NCBI RefSeq assembly: GCF_022354825.1
Contig: NZ_CP031168.1
Span: 124,001 to 188,000 of the forward strand
Reading direction: 5' to 3'
DNA length: 64,000 nt
From: Paenibacillus sp. H1-7
Lineage (GTDB): Bacteria > Bacillota > Bacilli > Paenibacillales > NBRC-103111
Of this stretch, positions 51,922 to 61,461 are shown one piece after another. The notes under the pieces were generated by a model. The model saw nothing but the letters and a program-made list of their open reading frames with translations. It was not told the origin of the DNA and did not search any database. Numbering within the stretch: position 1 is the stretch's first letter; each line of letters starts with the position of its first letter. Made by a program: the position numbers and the translations under genes.

Positions 51922-53253
51922 TTGCCAAACTTTTCAACGTTTAATACGAATCCGGACCGGCTGCGTACGCTCATTTTCGGTCAAGACAATGCGTCCGTAG
52001 CGCACCCTTTGGCAACGGATGCTAACGGCAACTTGCTTACGGTCATTATGGACGGAACGCTGAGCGTACAGAGCGTAACGCTGACTGCGGGCACGTTGAC
52101 GAACCTGCTGAACGGAACGATCACGAGTGTGCTGGGAGCAACGATTACGGCTGGGACGCTGTCGAACCTCCTGGACGGAACGATAACGAGTGTAATGGGA
52201 GCGACCATCACGGCAGGGACAGTGAGCGTATCGGGTGCGACGATCACAGCAGGTACGTTGACGAACCTGCTGAACGGTACAATTACCAGCGTACTGGGAG
52301 CGACGATCACAGCAGGTACGTTGACGAACCTGCTGAACGGAACGATTACCAGTGTGCTGGGAGCGACGATAACGGCAGGAACGCTGTCGAACCTGCTGGA
52401 CGGAACGATCACGAGTGTAATGGGAGCGACCATCACGGCAGGGACAGTGAGCGTATCCGGAGCGACAATCACAGCTGGAACATTGACGAATTTATTGAAT
52501 GGGACAATCACGAGCGTGCTGGGAGCTACTATTACAGCGGGGACGCTGTCGAACTTGCTCGACGGTACGATCACGAGTGTAATGGGAGCAACGATAACGG
52601 CAGGGACAGTGAGCGTATCGGGTGCGACGATCACAGCAGGTACGTTGACGAACCTGCTGAACGGTACAATTACCAGCGTACTGGGAGCTACTATTACAGC
52701 GGGGACGCTGTCGAACTTGCTGAACGGTACGATCACCAGTGTAATGGGAGCGACGATTACAGCAGGCACTTTGACGAATTTACTGAACGGAACAATCACC
52801 AGTGTGCTGGGGGCGACAATCACAGCCGGAACGCTGACGAATCTGTTGAACGGTACGATTACCAGCGTGCTGGGAGCGACGATTACAGCAGGGACGCTTA
52901 GCAGCGTAACCTCGATTTCACAAAAGAGCTTCCAGGAATCGGAGAACCTGAACTTGACGACTGCCGACGCTTTCACCCCGCTTGCTGCGGTCACTACGAG
53001 CGTGTTCGGCTGCTATTCGTTCTTTGTCTATAACCGGGGACCCGGTGTGAATAGGGCGGATGCGCGGATCGAGATTAGCGCCAACGGGACGAACTGGTAT
53101 GACGATGTCGACACGGTAACCGGTATCGCGGTGGGCTCCGTCGATGTGCTGGTTCCGCAGCGATTCCTGAAATATACGCGGCTTACGTACCGCTCCAGCT
53201 CAGCGGGCAATCCGACGGCGATCGATGTGTTTTTTAACGGACAAGGCACATAA
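51922..53253 (+). CDS. Repeat fibre protein with eleven 21-residue Thr-rich repeats
   Basis: 443 residues from a TTG start at 51922 behind GAAGGGGGAAGTGA. The N-terminal head (1-56) has DRLRTLIFGQDNASVAHPL and NGNLLTV. Residues 57-323 are eleven 21-residue units built as GT-L-T/S-NLL-N/D-GTITSV then L/M-GATITA, with three 12-residue short units (GTVSVSGATITA) after units 2, 5 and 7. Residues ~324-443 form the beta domain shared with the previous gene. The regular alternation of hydrophobic and Thr/Gly residues suggests a beta-solenoid fibre, and the dense Thr could carry O-glycans. The glycosyltransferase genes that follow support a glycoprotein. Localisation (spore or cell surface) is inferred. 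Confidence 0.82.
   Translation: MPNFSTFNTNPDRLRTLIFGQDNASVAHPLATDANGNLLTVIMDGTLSVQSVTLTAGTLTNLLNGTITSVLGATITAGTLSNLLDGTITSVMGATITAGTVSVSGATITAGTLTNLLNGTITSVLGATITAGTLTNLLNGTITSVLGATITAGTLSNLLDGTITSVMGATITAGTVSVSGATITAGTLTNLLNGTITSVLGATITAGTLSNLLDGTITSVMGATITAGTVSVSGATITAGTLTNLLNGTITSVLGATITAGTLSNLLNGTITSVMGATITAGTLTNLLNGTITSVLGATITAGTLTNLLNGTITSVLGATITAGTLSSVTSISQKSFQESENLNLTTADAFTPLAAVTTSVFGCYSFFVYNRGPGVNRADARIEISANGTNWYDDVDTVTGIAVGSVDVLVPQRFLKYTRLTYRSSSAGNPTAIDVFFNGQGT
52090..52890 (+). repeat. In-gene tandem repeats, 63-bp units
   Basis: Eleven 63-base units plus three 36-base short units, all in frame. Some units are nearly identical in DNA (a block near 52217-52310 recurs near 52602-52695), while others differ at many third positions yet encode the same residues. 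Confidence 0.9.
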
Positions 53254-53272
53254 CCTTATACCGCATCATATA

Positions 53273-53313
53273 GGTACATGGGGCCCCTTCTTCGGGGCTT
53301 CATGTACTCTTTT
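53273..53313 (+). terminator. Terminator of the fibre operon
   Basis: GTACATG-GGG-CCCC, loop TTCTTC, GGGG-CTT-CATGTAC, then TCTTTT. Confidence 0.85.
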
Positions 53314-53387
53314 CATGATTAAATACAGTTTCACAAGATAGATACGGGTTATTACGAAAGCCTTACCTACACGCGGAGGAAGCGGAT

Positions 53388-55463
53388 ATGAAGCAGCTGC
53401 TGTTAGGCGTTCATGTAATTGCAAGAAATGAAGAAGCGGTGCTTGCCCGATGCTTGGAGAGCGTCCGGTCGATTGCAGACGAGTTAATAGTCGTAGATAC
53501 GGGCTCGACCGATCGAACGGCGGACATCGCTCTTTCGTACGGCGCGAAGGTTGTGCATGAGCCATGGCGGGATGACTTTGCCCAGGCGCGCAACACGGGT
53601 ATCGCCCACGCGGCTTCCGAATGGATACTGGTGATAGATGCCGACGAGGAAGTGGTGGACGGGGCGGAGCGGATCGTTGCGTTCTTGAAGGAAACCGAGG
53701 CGGACAAAGCTCTTGTACGCATTGTGAACCCGGTTGGGGAGCTTGCAGAAGAGAAGGTCACTTATGAGTCAGAGCGGCTGTTCCGTTCGGGCAAAGGGTA
53801 CCGTTTCGAGGGGGCGATTCATGAGCAGCTCGTTCGTGATAGAGAGGATGATCGGGAGTCAGATACGGGTCAACAAGGAGAGCCGCTGTCAACACCGTCC
53901 GATGGAGCTGCTGCCTTGAGCCCCCCGTTAAGTCCGCTCCTGCTTCACCATACCGGCTATTTGCCCGCCGAGCTCTCGCGCAAGAAGACGATCGAGCGCA
54001 ATATGCGTATTTTGCAGCGGGTATTGGAGGAGCATCCGGAAGATCCGTTTCACATTTACAATTTGGGTGTTACGTATTGCCAGAGCGGGCAAGCGGAGCA
54101 AGCACTTGCGATCTTCGCTCGAGCTTTGCGGTTAGCTACGCCGGGAGCCCCTTACCGGGGAACGCTGGTCCGTGACTACGCAAAAGTCCTTCTGGCTGCC
54201 GGAGATTATGCTGAAGCATCCGTCTTGCTTCAGGAGGAGACGAAGCGGTATTCCGGCTATTCCGATCTGCATCTGCTGCATGGTGAAAGTCTGGAAGGGC
54301 AAGGGCTGCTCTCCGATGCCTTCAACGCTTACCGTGATGCCATCCATGCCACGGGCGGCGGAACATATATTACGGAAGCGGGCGCGAACAGCTACCGCCC
54401 GCTGACCGGCCTGGCCCGGGTCGCGGGCCAGCAGGGGCGCACGGAGCTTGCCGGGCGGCTGTACCGTGAAGCGCTGTCGGAGCACCCGCACTACGAGCCG
54501 GCCCTCGCAGGCTGGGCCGACCTGCTGCAGCTAAGCGGGCTCAGCGACGACAGCATCAAAGCACGGCTGATCGAAGCCGTTCAGCCGGATAATACCGCCG
54601 CGTACGAGCTGGTAGCGCGCGTGCTTGCTGCCTGCGGCGCGTATGCCGCAGCGCTCGCCGTGCTGCAGCCGCTCAGCGATGCAGCTCGTGCCCTGGTCTG
54701 CGAATGCTTGATGCAGACCGGGCAGTTCGCCGAAGCCGCCGGACGGTTCGCGGCGTGGCGGCAAAGCGGCGGCCTGCCGGAGAGCGCGGCGGCGGATTGG
54801 GCGCTGTGCTGCTGGAGCGAGCAGCGGCCGTGGGCGGATTCGGCGGAGGGAGCGCTGCCGCCGCTGCAGCTGGCCGCCTTCGCCGCAATCGAGCGCTGGC
54901 TGTTGGACGGTACGGGTCAGCCGGAAGCCCCCTCGGCCGACCCGCCGCTGCACAAGCTTGCCTGCGAGCGCATGGAACGAGCCGTCGAGCTCCGGCTGCT
55001 CCGGCTGGCCAGGCGGCTGTCGGAGCTGGCGCCGCAGCTCTCGCTTGAGCTTGCCAAAAGCTTGTATCGGTACGGCTACGTGCTGTCGGCGGCGGATCGG
55101 CTGCTTGGGCTGATGGAACGCAGCGAGCTGGATGCGGAAGGGCTGTTCCACTTGGGCGAGGTGCTGTACGTCAAAGGCTTTTATGGTCAGGCGGCAGCCT
55201 TGTTCGAGCAATCGCTGGCATTGGTGCCGGATCAACCGCGTGCCCGTACGGGTGCGGCACTTAGTTATTTGCAGCTTGCGTACGAAGTGGCGGCGGAGAG
55301 CTACGATTCGGCTCCCGATGCACAGGTGCTGCATAACGATATGCGCAAGCTGGAGCAGGTCATCGCCACGCTGAGCGGCTTCGGTTGGAGGACGCAGCGC
55401 ACCGGGAGGCAGAGGAGGAATGCGCATGCAGCGGAAGCGGATATCTCTATGCATGATAGTTAA
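53388..55463 (+). CDS. Glycosyltransferase family 2 with TPR domain (first of three)
   Basis: 691 residues, ATG 53388 behind GCGGAGGAAG. The N-terminal GT-A domain (about 1-230) has VHVIARNEEAVLARCLESV, VVDTGSTDRTADIA and the metal-binding VIDADEE (DAD), with YRFEGAIHEQL as the family acceptor-side motif. From about 215 onward tetratricopeptide-like helices follow (HIYNLGVTYCQSGQAEQALAIFARAL and others) to the end. SunS-type and other peptide/protein glycosyltransferases share this GT2-TPR design, TPRs often binding the protein acceptor. It starts a three-gene run of like enzymes directly after the fibre genes. Donor sugar and acceptor are inferred only. Confidence 0.85.
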   Translation: MKQLLLGVHVIARNEEAVLARCLESVRSIADELIVVDTGSTDRTADIALSYGAKVVHEPWRDDFAQARNTGIAHAASEWILVIDADEEVVDGAERIVAFLKETEADKALVRIVNPVGELAEEKVTYESERLFRSGKGYRFEGAIHEQLVRDREDDRESDTGQQGEPLSTPSDGAAALSPPLSPLLLHHTGYLPAELSRKKTIERNMRILQRVLEEHPEDPFHIYNLGVTYCQSGQAEQALAIFARALRLATPGAPYRGTLVRDYAKVLLAAGDYAEASVLLQEETKRYSGYSDLHLLHGESLEGQGLLSDAFNAYRDAIHATGGGTYITEAGANSYRPLTGLARVAGQQGRTELAGRLYREALSEHPHYEPALAGWADLLQLSGLSDDSIKARLIEAVQPDNTAAYELVARVLAACGAYAAALAVLQPLSDAARALVCECLMQTGQFAEAAGRFAAWRQSGGLPESAAADWALCCWSEQRPWADSAEGALPPLQLAAFAAIERWLLDGTGQPEAPSADPPLHKLACERMERAVELRLLRLARRLSELAPQLSLELAKSLYRYGYVLSAADRLLGLMERSELDAEGLFHLGEVLYVKGFYGQAAALFEQSLALVPDQPRARTGAALSYLQLAYEVAAESYDSAPDAQVLHNDMRKLEQVIATLSGFGWRTQRTGRQRRNAHAAEADISMHDS

Positions 55464-57498
55464 GGACGAGGAGCACCATTTGCCGCGCTGCCTTGCCAGC
55501 GTTAAAGGAGCCGTCGATGAAGTTGTCATCGTCGATACAGGCTCCCGGGACCGGACGATACGTATCGCGCGTCAGTTCGGCGCCCGCGTCGTGGAAATAC
55601 CATGGCGCGGCGATTTCGCTGCCGCCCGCAATGCAGGAGTCGAGCAGGCGTCGGGCGACTGGATTTTGTTCCTCGACGCCGACGAGGAGCTGGACCGGGA
55701 GGGCCGTGACCAGCTGAAGCAGTACGTTCAGCATGAGCAGTATGACGGTTTTTTTCTGCAAATTCACAATTACGTCGGCAGCGGCACGCAGGGAGCGACC
55801 ATCAATCCGGTGCTTCGGCTGTTTCGCAACAAACCGTATCACCGCTTTGAAGGAACCATTCATGAACAGATTGCCGCCGCCATTTGCCGGCATAAGCCGG
55901 ATGCGGCGTTCCATATAACAGATACGATCATTCACCACTACGGCTACCGGCATGAGGATGTCGTCGGCAAAGATAAAATACGGCGCAATATCGGACTTCT
56001 GGAGCAGGCGATAGCGGCGGAGCCGGACAATGCGTTTTACCGGTACAACCTTGGAGTGGAGCATTTGCGGAAGAACGATGCCTCAAGCGCGCTGCTGTCT
56101 TTCGAAGAGGCCAAGCGGCGGATCGACCCGCTGGAAACGAGCTATTCGCATTTGCTGTATAAGTATGAAATTCGCTGCTATCAGACGCTGGGACGCTGGG
56201 AGGAGGCTCTGGCGAAGATAGACCTGGCCCTCGAGCTGTTCCCGGCTTATACCGATTTGCTTCAATATAAGGCGGTCAGTTATGAGGCACTGGGCCAGCG
56301 GGAAGCTGCGGTCCGTTCGCTGCTGGAGGCGATCCGGGTCGGGCCCCCGCCCGCGGCTTATCACACGGAGGAAGGGATGGGCACGTACCAGACCGCTTTT
56401 TTGCTGGGGCAGCTGGTGGAGGAAGCCGGTGAGACGGAGGAGGCTCTGGAATGGTATATGGAGACGGTCCGGTTCAAGTCGAGCTTGACGCCGCCGTTGT
56501 ACCGGATGTTTCATATGCTGCGCAGGGCCGGGCAAGAAGAACGGATCGTAGCGCTGCTGCAAGAAAGGCTTGCTGTCCGTTCGCCGGAAGCGTTGTGGAA
56601 GGTGGTTGCGATTTTGCTGCAATGCCGTTGTTCCCGGGCTGCAGTCTCCTTGTTAGACAGCCGCGAAGGCCGGCAGCTCCCCGAAGTCTCCCGCCGCCAT
56701 GCGGCAGCGCAAAGCTATATGCTCTCCGGACGATGGGAGGAGGCGCGCAGTGTTCTGGAGGCGAAGCATGGACGCGGACAGGAGAAGAAGCTGGAGGAGC
56801 TGCGGGTGCAGCTGGACTGGCTGGAAGGACGCAAGATTCGAGGTAAGGACCCGGTTGTAGCGTTATTGACGGCTGCTGCAGGAAGCGACACTAACCGAGA
56901 GGAACGGCCTAAGAGTAAGGGGGACGGCTCACGCTCACGCTCCGGCAATGGCACAAGCTCCGCTTCCGGTACCGGCAAGCCAAGCAAAGGCGGCTCCGGA
57001 TCGCGGAAGGCTGGACAGCTGCCGCGGGAGGACCATGCGTTGTGGCCGGACCTGCAAAGGCTTCTTCTTGCTGCCGATGCGGCGAATCGCAAGGATGCGC
57101 TCGGTTACATCGTGGAGAGGTGGATGGACCTGATACGACGGGAGAACAACGAGGGACGTGCGGCCGGTGCCGATGCACTGGTGAAAGGATTGGCTGCCGT
57201 AGCGGACCGTCATTTGGCTTTGCTCGGCAATGGCGGCAGGATGGGCCTGACGTCTAAGCGCGCCGAGAACGATGAGCACAGAGGAACTACAGGCGGATCG
57301 GCAGACGGACCGACATACGGACCGATAGACGGACCGGCGGGCGGATCGGTAGATGACGAAGGAGAGGGGAAGGGGACGCAATCCGGCTCCGGCGCGATTG
57401 CCAGGGAGTATCCCACCCTTTACATGGCTAAGGAACAGGCCTATAGGGCATTCACAGCCGGAGCCCGGCTGAAGCTTCCGTGTGAGGACGGATTTTAG
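55426..57498 (+). CDS. Glycosyltransferase family 2 with TPR domain (second)
   Basis: 690 residues from ATG 55426, 7 bases after GGAGG (ATG 55420 is too close to it); it overlaps the previous gene by 38 bases. The GT-A domain has ISLCMIVKDEEHHLPRCLASV, VIVDTGSRDRT, FLDADEE and YHRFEGTIHEQI. TPR-like helices run from about 200 to 480. After that come low-complexity stretches: Ser/Gly/Lys-rich (about 500-530, SRSRSGNGTSSASGTGKPSKG) and Gly-Pro-Asp-rich (about 620-660, GSADGPTYGPIDGPAGG), with a helical segment between them. These linkers are unlike the neighbours and may be flexible. Confidence 0.84.
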   Translation: MQRKRISLCMIVKDEEHHLPRCLASVKGAVDEVVIVDTGSRDRTIRIARQFGARVVEIPWRGDFAAARNAGVEQASGDWILFLDADEELDREGRDQLKQYVQHEQYDGFFLQIHNYVGSGTQGATINPVLRLFRNKPYHRFEGTIHEQIAAAICRHKPDAAFHITDTIIHHYGYRHEDVVGKDKIRRNIGLLEQAIAAEPDNAFYRYNLGVEHLRKNDASSALLSFEEAKRRIDPLETSYSHLLYKYEIRCYQTLGRWEEALAKIDLALELFPAYTDLLQYKAVSYEALGQREAAVRSLLEAIRVGPPPAAYHTEEGMGTYQTAFLLGQLVEEAGETEEALEWYMETVRFKSSLTPPLYRMFHMLRRAGQEERIVALLQERLAVRSPEALWKVVAILLQCRCSRAAVSLLDSREGRQLPEVSRRHAAAQSYMLSGRWEEARSVLEAKHGRGQEKKLEELRVQLDWLEGRKIRGKDPVVALLTAAAGSDTNREERPKSKGDGSRSRSGNGTSSASGTGKPSKGGSGSRKAGQLPREDHALWPDLQRLLLAADAANRKDALGYIVERWMDLIRRENNEGRAAGADALVKGLAAVADRHLALLGNGGRMGLTSKRAENDEHRGTTGGSADGPTYGPIDGPAGGSVDDEGEGKGTQSGSGAIAREYPTLYMAKEQAYRAFTAGARLKLPCEDGF

Positions 57499-57587
57499 CG
57501 CAATTTCCGGCGGTGTCCGGGCAAGGGCGGGCGACCGTGTCGCTTGAGGCCAGGCTTAAAGGCAAATAGGAAAGGAGGGGGCTGCCT

Positions 57588-59579
57588 GTGGGAGCGATGA
57601 ACATATCGCTGTGCATGATTGTACGGGATGAAGAGGAGCATCTGGCCCGCTGTCTGTCATCGGTGGCCGGAACGGTCAAGGAGATCATCGTCGTCGACAC
57701 CGGTTCGACCGATCGTACGGTCTCCATTGCCCGCAGCTTCGGCGCCCGGGTGGTTTCCGTTCCGTGGCGTCACGATTTCGCCGAAGCGAGGAACCGGTCG
57801 CTGGAGCTGGCTACCGAGCCGTGGATCCTCGTTCTGGATGCGGACGAACAGTGGGTTGCTCCTCCTGACGATAAGCTCGCAAGGCTGCTTAAGCAGGACG
57901 GCGTCCTCGGCTATTATGTACGGATGCTCAGCTATGTCGGGCCGCATGGGGATGAACACGTGACGGACGCCGTATGCCGGCTGTTCCGCAACGACCCGCG
58001 TATACGCTATACCGGGCGCATTCACGAGGACGTCGCTTCCCGCATCTTATCCTTGGCGCCGGAAGGCCTTGTATTTTCCGATTTGGAGATCGTTCATTAC
58101 GGTTATTTGGACCGGGTCATTCAGCAAAAAAATAAGCACGAGCGCAATCTGACCCTGATCCGGGAGGCGCTCAAGCTTAACAAGGACGATTTGCAGCTGC
58201 TGTATGCGCTGGGGACGGAATATTACCAGCAGGCTCAATACGGACGCACTCTGACGGTGTTCGAGTCGCTGCTCCCGCGTGTGCCGGTTTATGGAGGCTA
58301 TACGTCCGACCTTTTGTTGAAAATGGCCTACGCCTACCGGGCGACCGGGTTTCGCGACGAGGCGCTTCGCATGACCGAGGAGGCGCTCCGGCTGTATCCG
58401 GATTTTACCGATTTGTACGAGGTACAGGCACTCGTGCTGACGGATGCGAAGCGGTACCGGGAAGCGCTTCAGGCGCTGGACAAAGCCATGGCTACGGGCG
58501 ACGTGTCCGAGAAGTATTCGTCCAGCTCCGGAGCGGGTACGTACCGCAGCTGCTACTTGAGCGGCATCGTCTACGAGCGGCTGTACTGCTGGGAGGACGC
58601 TCTCGCCTGCTACGAGCTGGCGCTTGCCGACCAGCCCGGCTACGTGCCGGCCTGGCAGCGGCTTGCGCCTATCTGCGCGGCGACGGAGCGGATGGACCGG
58701 CTCTCCGCCGCGCTGCGCGCGCACGGGCGCCGGCTGCCGCCCCACGCGCAGGCGGCGCTGCTGGAGGCCGCTGTCGATTTGCAGCGGCCCGAATGGCTGC
58801 TGCAGCACCGCGACGCGCTGCAGGCGGCTCTGGCCCTCCAGCCCTTGGCGGAAGGGCTGGCGCTCGCGCAATCCGGACGGCTCGATGCGGCCGAAGGAGC
58901 CCTGCGCCCATGGGCGGTCCACCCGCAGCACGGCGCTGCGGCGGCGCTCTCCTTATGGGCGCTCGCTGTAAAGCGGGCCGATGCGCAGCAGGACGCATCG
59001 GAGGCCGAGCTCCCGGCGGCCGCCTTCGAGCCGGCGCGGCAAGCACTGCTGCGGCTCGTCGCCGCGGACGGCTCCTTCGCCCCGCTGGAGTGGCTCACGC
59101 CGGGAGCTGCGCCTGTAGGCGGCGACGACGGCGATCCGCTGCCGCTGCCGGATGCGCTGCGGGCGCAGGCTGCTCAGGCGCTGCTTCGCGTAGGCGCCTG
59201 GGAAGCCTGGCTCCGGCTGTCGGCCGACGCGACGCCGGAGTTCGCCGCGATGCCGCACACGGTCCGCTGCGGCATGCTCCAAGCGCCGGCCGCTGTGCAG
59301 GAGCGGCTGCTGGACCTGCTGCTAGCCGCCGAGCCGCCGGCCGAGGAGCTGGATCGTCCCGGCCTGCTGCTGGCCGGGGTGCTGGCGCTTGAGCGCGGGC
59401 GCAGCCAGGACGCGCTGGCTTGGTTCTGGGCCGCGCGCGAGCAGGCGGGCGCCGAGCCGGCCGCGGTTCCTGCGGCCGTAGGCGTGCTGCATGCGCTGGC
59501 GCAGCTGGCCTCCGGCGTGGCGAACGGCCGCGTCCCCATTGCGCTGGCCAGCGAAATAAGGGCGGTCATCCTCGATTGA
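57588..59579 (+). CDS. Glycosyltransferase family 2 with TPR domain (third)
   Basis: 663 residues from GTG 57588, 9 bases after AGGAGG. The GT-A domain has ISLCMIVRDEEEHLARCLSSV, VVDTGSTDRTVSIA, VLDADEQ and YTGRIHEDV. TPR-like helices follow (QLLYALGTEYYQQAQYGRTLTVFESLL, LLKMAYAYRATGFRDEALRMTEEALRLYP), then a very Ala/Leu-rich helical C-terminal third (about 380-660). The coding DNA of that third is markedly GC-rich compared with the start of the gene. The stop codon lies in the terminator stem-loop. Confidence 0.85.
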   Translation: MGAMNISLCMIVRDEEEHLARCLSSVAGTVKEIIVVDTGSTDRTVSIARSFGARVVSVPWRHDFAEARNRSLELATEPWILVLDADEQWVAPPDDKLARLLKQDGVLGYYVRMLSYVGPHGDEHVTDAVCRLFRNDPRIRYTGRIHEDVASRILSLAPEGLVFSDLEIVHYGYLDRVIQQKNKHERNLTLIREALKLNKDDLQLLYALGTEYYQQAQYGRTLTVFESLLPRVPVYGGYTSDLLLKMAYAYRATGFRDEALRMTEEALRLYPDFTDLYEVQALVLTDAKRYREALQALDKAMATGDVSEKYSSSSGAGTYRSCYLSGIVYERLYCWEDALACYELALADQPGYVPAWQRLAPICAATERMDRLSAALRAHGRRLPPHAQAALLEAAVDLQRPEWLLQHRDALQAALALQPLAEGLALAQSGRLDAAEGALRPWAVHPQHGAAAALSLWALAVKRADAQQDASEAELPAAAFEPARQALLRLVAADGSFAPLEWLTPGAAPVGGDDGDPLPLPDALRAQAAQALLRVGAWEAWLRLSADATPEFAAMPHTVRCGMLQAPAAVQERLLDLLLAAEPPAEELDRPGLLLAGVLALERGRSQDALAWFWAAREQAGAEPAAVPAAVGVLHALAQLASGVANGRVPIALASEIRAVILD

Positions 59580-59596
59580 TGACCGCCCCTTTCTTT
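59560..59596 (+). terminator. Terminator overlapping the stop of the third glycosyltransferase
   Basis: GGGCGGTCATC, loop CTCGATT, GATGACCGCCC, CTTTCTTT. The TGA stop (59577-59579) is in the loop and second arm. Confidence 0.8.
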
Positions 59597-59597
59597 G

Positions 59598-59975
59598 TTA
59601 GGCAAACAGACTGATCAGGTTGCCGTCAGGATCTTTGACGATGGCGTAGCGCTGCCCCCAGAACGCGTCCCAAGGCTCGCGATGCACCTCGTAGCCGCGG
59701 TCGACGATGCTGTGGTACAGCTCATTCACGGCATCCGGGCTGTCGCATCGGAAGGCGAGCTCGATCCGGTGCCCGGCCGGCTCTACCCAGCCTCCGTAAA
59801 TGTCTTTGATCATCGATTGGGTATCAAAGGCCAAGCGGAAGCCGTTTTGCGCCACCTCCACGTGCGGCTCGGCGTTAGCGCTCTCGGGGATGTCGAGTCC
59901 CATGGCGCGATAAAAATCCAACGCCTGCTTCATGTCTTGAACTACAATGCCGACCATATCCAACTGAACTCCCAT
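59598..59975 (-). CDS. VOC (glyoxalase/bleomycin resistance) superfamily protein
   Basis: 125 residues with two beta-alpha-beta-beta-beta modules: MGVQLDMVGIVVQDMKQALDFYRAMGLDIP and the second half ending GQRYAIVKDPDGNLISLFA. Metal-type residues (His/Glu) are only partly conserved, as often in this superfamily, so neither a lyase nor a drug-binding role can be assigned. It lies between the convergent glycosyltransferase groups and seems unrelated to them. Confidence 0.85.
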   Translation of the reverse strand: MGVQLDMVGIVVQDMKQALDFYRAMGLDIPESANAEPHVEVAQNGFRLAFDTQSMIKDIYGGWVEPAGHRIELAFRCDSPDAVNELYHSIVDRGYEVHREPWDAFWGQRYAIVKDPDGNLISLFA

Positions 59976-60227
59976 TAGTATCCCTCCACGATTGGAATTG
60001 AACTTTGTATCCTTATTTTCCCATAATCGAGCAGGCTTGTCCCGTACTATTTCGTGATGCCCCGTATTTGTTCGGACAGGCCCATCCGCCGGACGTCAGG
60101 AAAAGGCACGCCTATAGCATATACGATTCGGAACCAAATGAATTGTAAAAAACGGACATCGAATGAGGCGTGAGGCAAGAACGGATTGGAAGATCTCTTC
60201 GGTAGTGGATTATGGCCTGATTCTGCT

Positions 60228-61457
60228 CTACTTATTCTCCAGCTTGGGGCTCAAGTAGGCTTCAAGCACTTGGCGCCAGCGCTGCTTCCACTGGGCTTTA
60301 TCGAAGGCGAGCGACGTCATCCGCGCGTGCTTGCCGAGCTGCCTGCGCAGCATAGGATCCTCAACCAGACTGCGAAGGGCGGTATACAACCGGTCTTCGG
60401 TAGGCGTTACCAAATAGCCGTTGAAGCCGTCGATGATCAAGTCGTTTAGACCGCCTACATTGCTCGAGACAACGGGCAGTCCGCAGCTCATGGCTTCGAG
60501 ACATGCATAGGAGGTGCCTTCCGAGAACAGGGTAGGGATGACCGCAATATCGGCTTGATGATAAGCATCCCGGACTTTCGCGAAATCGTAGGTGTGTTGG
60601 AAAATGCGATCCCGGTGAGGATGGGAACGATGCCAGATCCGGAACGTCCGGCCGACAGGGCTGCCCTCCACCAGCTCGCCTGCAAACTCTACCTCGACCC
60701 GCGGGTCGGCAGCCAACAGACGGTCCGTAACCAGCATCATCAGGATGACGCCCCGCTCAAGACTAAGCCTTCGGGGATATAGGATGCGGATGGTTTCCGG
60801 CGCACGTGCGGCATCCTTATGGACCCGGACACGTTCGGTCTGCGCTCGTTCGATTGCCTCACGGCCGCCGTGACCAGCCTCCTCCAGGTCAAGCTTGTGC
60901 GTCCCTGACACCTCCGAAGCAGGCACGAAATAGTCCGTATCCACCGCATTCGGAATCAGCTCGATCCGTTCGGCATCGTCATACGTGCAGACGGACCGGC
61001 AGTATGTTTGGAAATGGGAGTCAACCGTTACGATCCGCTCCAGGCTTCGGACCGCCTGCTGAATGATCTCCGCCACGCTGCGTTTCACTTCGCTTCGCAT
61101 ATCGTGCCGGTCCCAGTTGATTCCGTGGCAAATGCCAAGAGACCCCGGCTTGTAGCGGATCGGCTGCCAAATACAGCTGGCATAAATAATAGGGCCTTGA
61201 GCGACCTCGGCCATCTGGTGGAAGGCGTCGCCGATCCGGTCCAGATCGAACGGGTGACCGTACACGTCGATGTGCTCGAAGGTCCGCTGGAACGGCTCGT
61301 AAAACGACAGCTGATGCACCTGCGTCCGATAGCCCATTTCTTTAAGGACTCCGCACAGGTCGTAAATATATCGTTCGAGACCGCCGCCGAAGATACGTGT
61401 CAAATCGCGGTTATAGCCGTCGAGAAAGCTGTGCGTAAACAGGCTGACTTTGCTCAT
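60228..61457 (-). CDS. Glycosyltransferase family 4
   Basis: 409 residues, GT-B fold. N-terminal acceptor domain: FGGGLERYIYDLCGVLKEMGYRTQVHQ and CHGINWDRHDM. C-terminal GT1/GT4 domain: IPNAVDTDYF, ILYPRRLSLERGV and the donor-binding E-x7-E block EGTSYACLEAMSCGLPVVSSNVGG. A stretch at about 190-215 (DLEEAGHGGREAIERAQTERVRVHKDAARAP) looks like an inserted charged loop. It starts 4 bases after the GT2 gene and is the last gene of a three-gene operon reading towards the TPR-glycosyltransferases. Confidence 0.88.
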   Translation of the reverse strand: MSKVSLFTHSFLDGYNRDLTRIFGGGLERYIYDLCGVLKEMGYRTQVHQLSFYEPFQRTFEHIDVYGHPFDLDRIGDAFHQMAEVAQGPIIYASCIWQPIRYKPGSLGICHGINWDRHDMRSEVKRSVAEIIQQAVRSLERIVTVDSHFQTYCRSVCTYDDAERIELIPNAVDTDYFVPASEVSGTHKLDLEEAGHGGREAIERAQTERVRVHKDAARAPETIRILYPRRLSLERGVILMMLVTDRLLAADPRVEVEFAGELVEGSPVGRTFRIWHRSHPHRDRIFQHTYDFAKVRDAYHQADIAVIPTLFSEGTSYACLEAMSCGLPVVSSNVGGLNDLIIDGFNGYLVTPTEDRLYTALRSLVEDPMLRRQLGKHARMTSLAFDKAQWKQRWRQVLEAYLSPKLENK

Positions 61458-61461
61458 GGGG

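Noticed and set aside
52090..52890. Possible CRISPR array
   Set aside because: The repeats are contiguous and coding, with no unique spacers, and no cas gene is present.
51981..52994. 337-codon open frame on the minus strand across the repeat gene (VPAVIVAPSTLVIVP-like repeats)
   Set aside because: It mirrors the 63-base repeats of the fibre gene; the plus frame has a ribosome site, a homologous C-terminal domain and a terminator, the minus frame has none.
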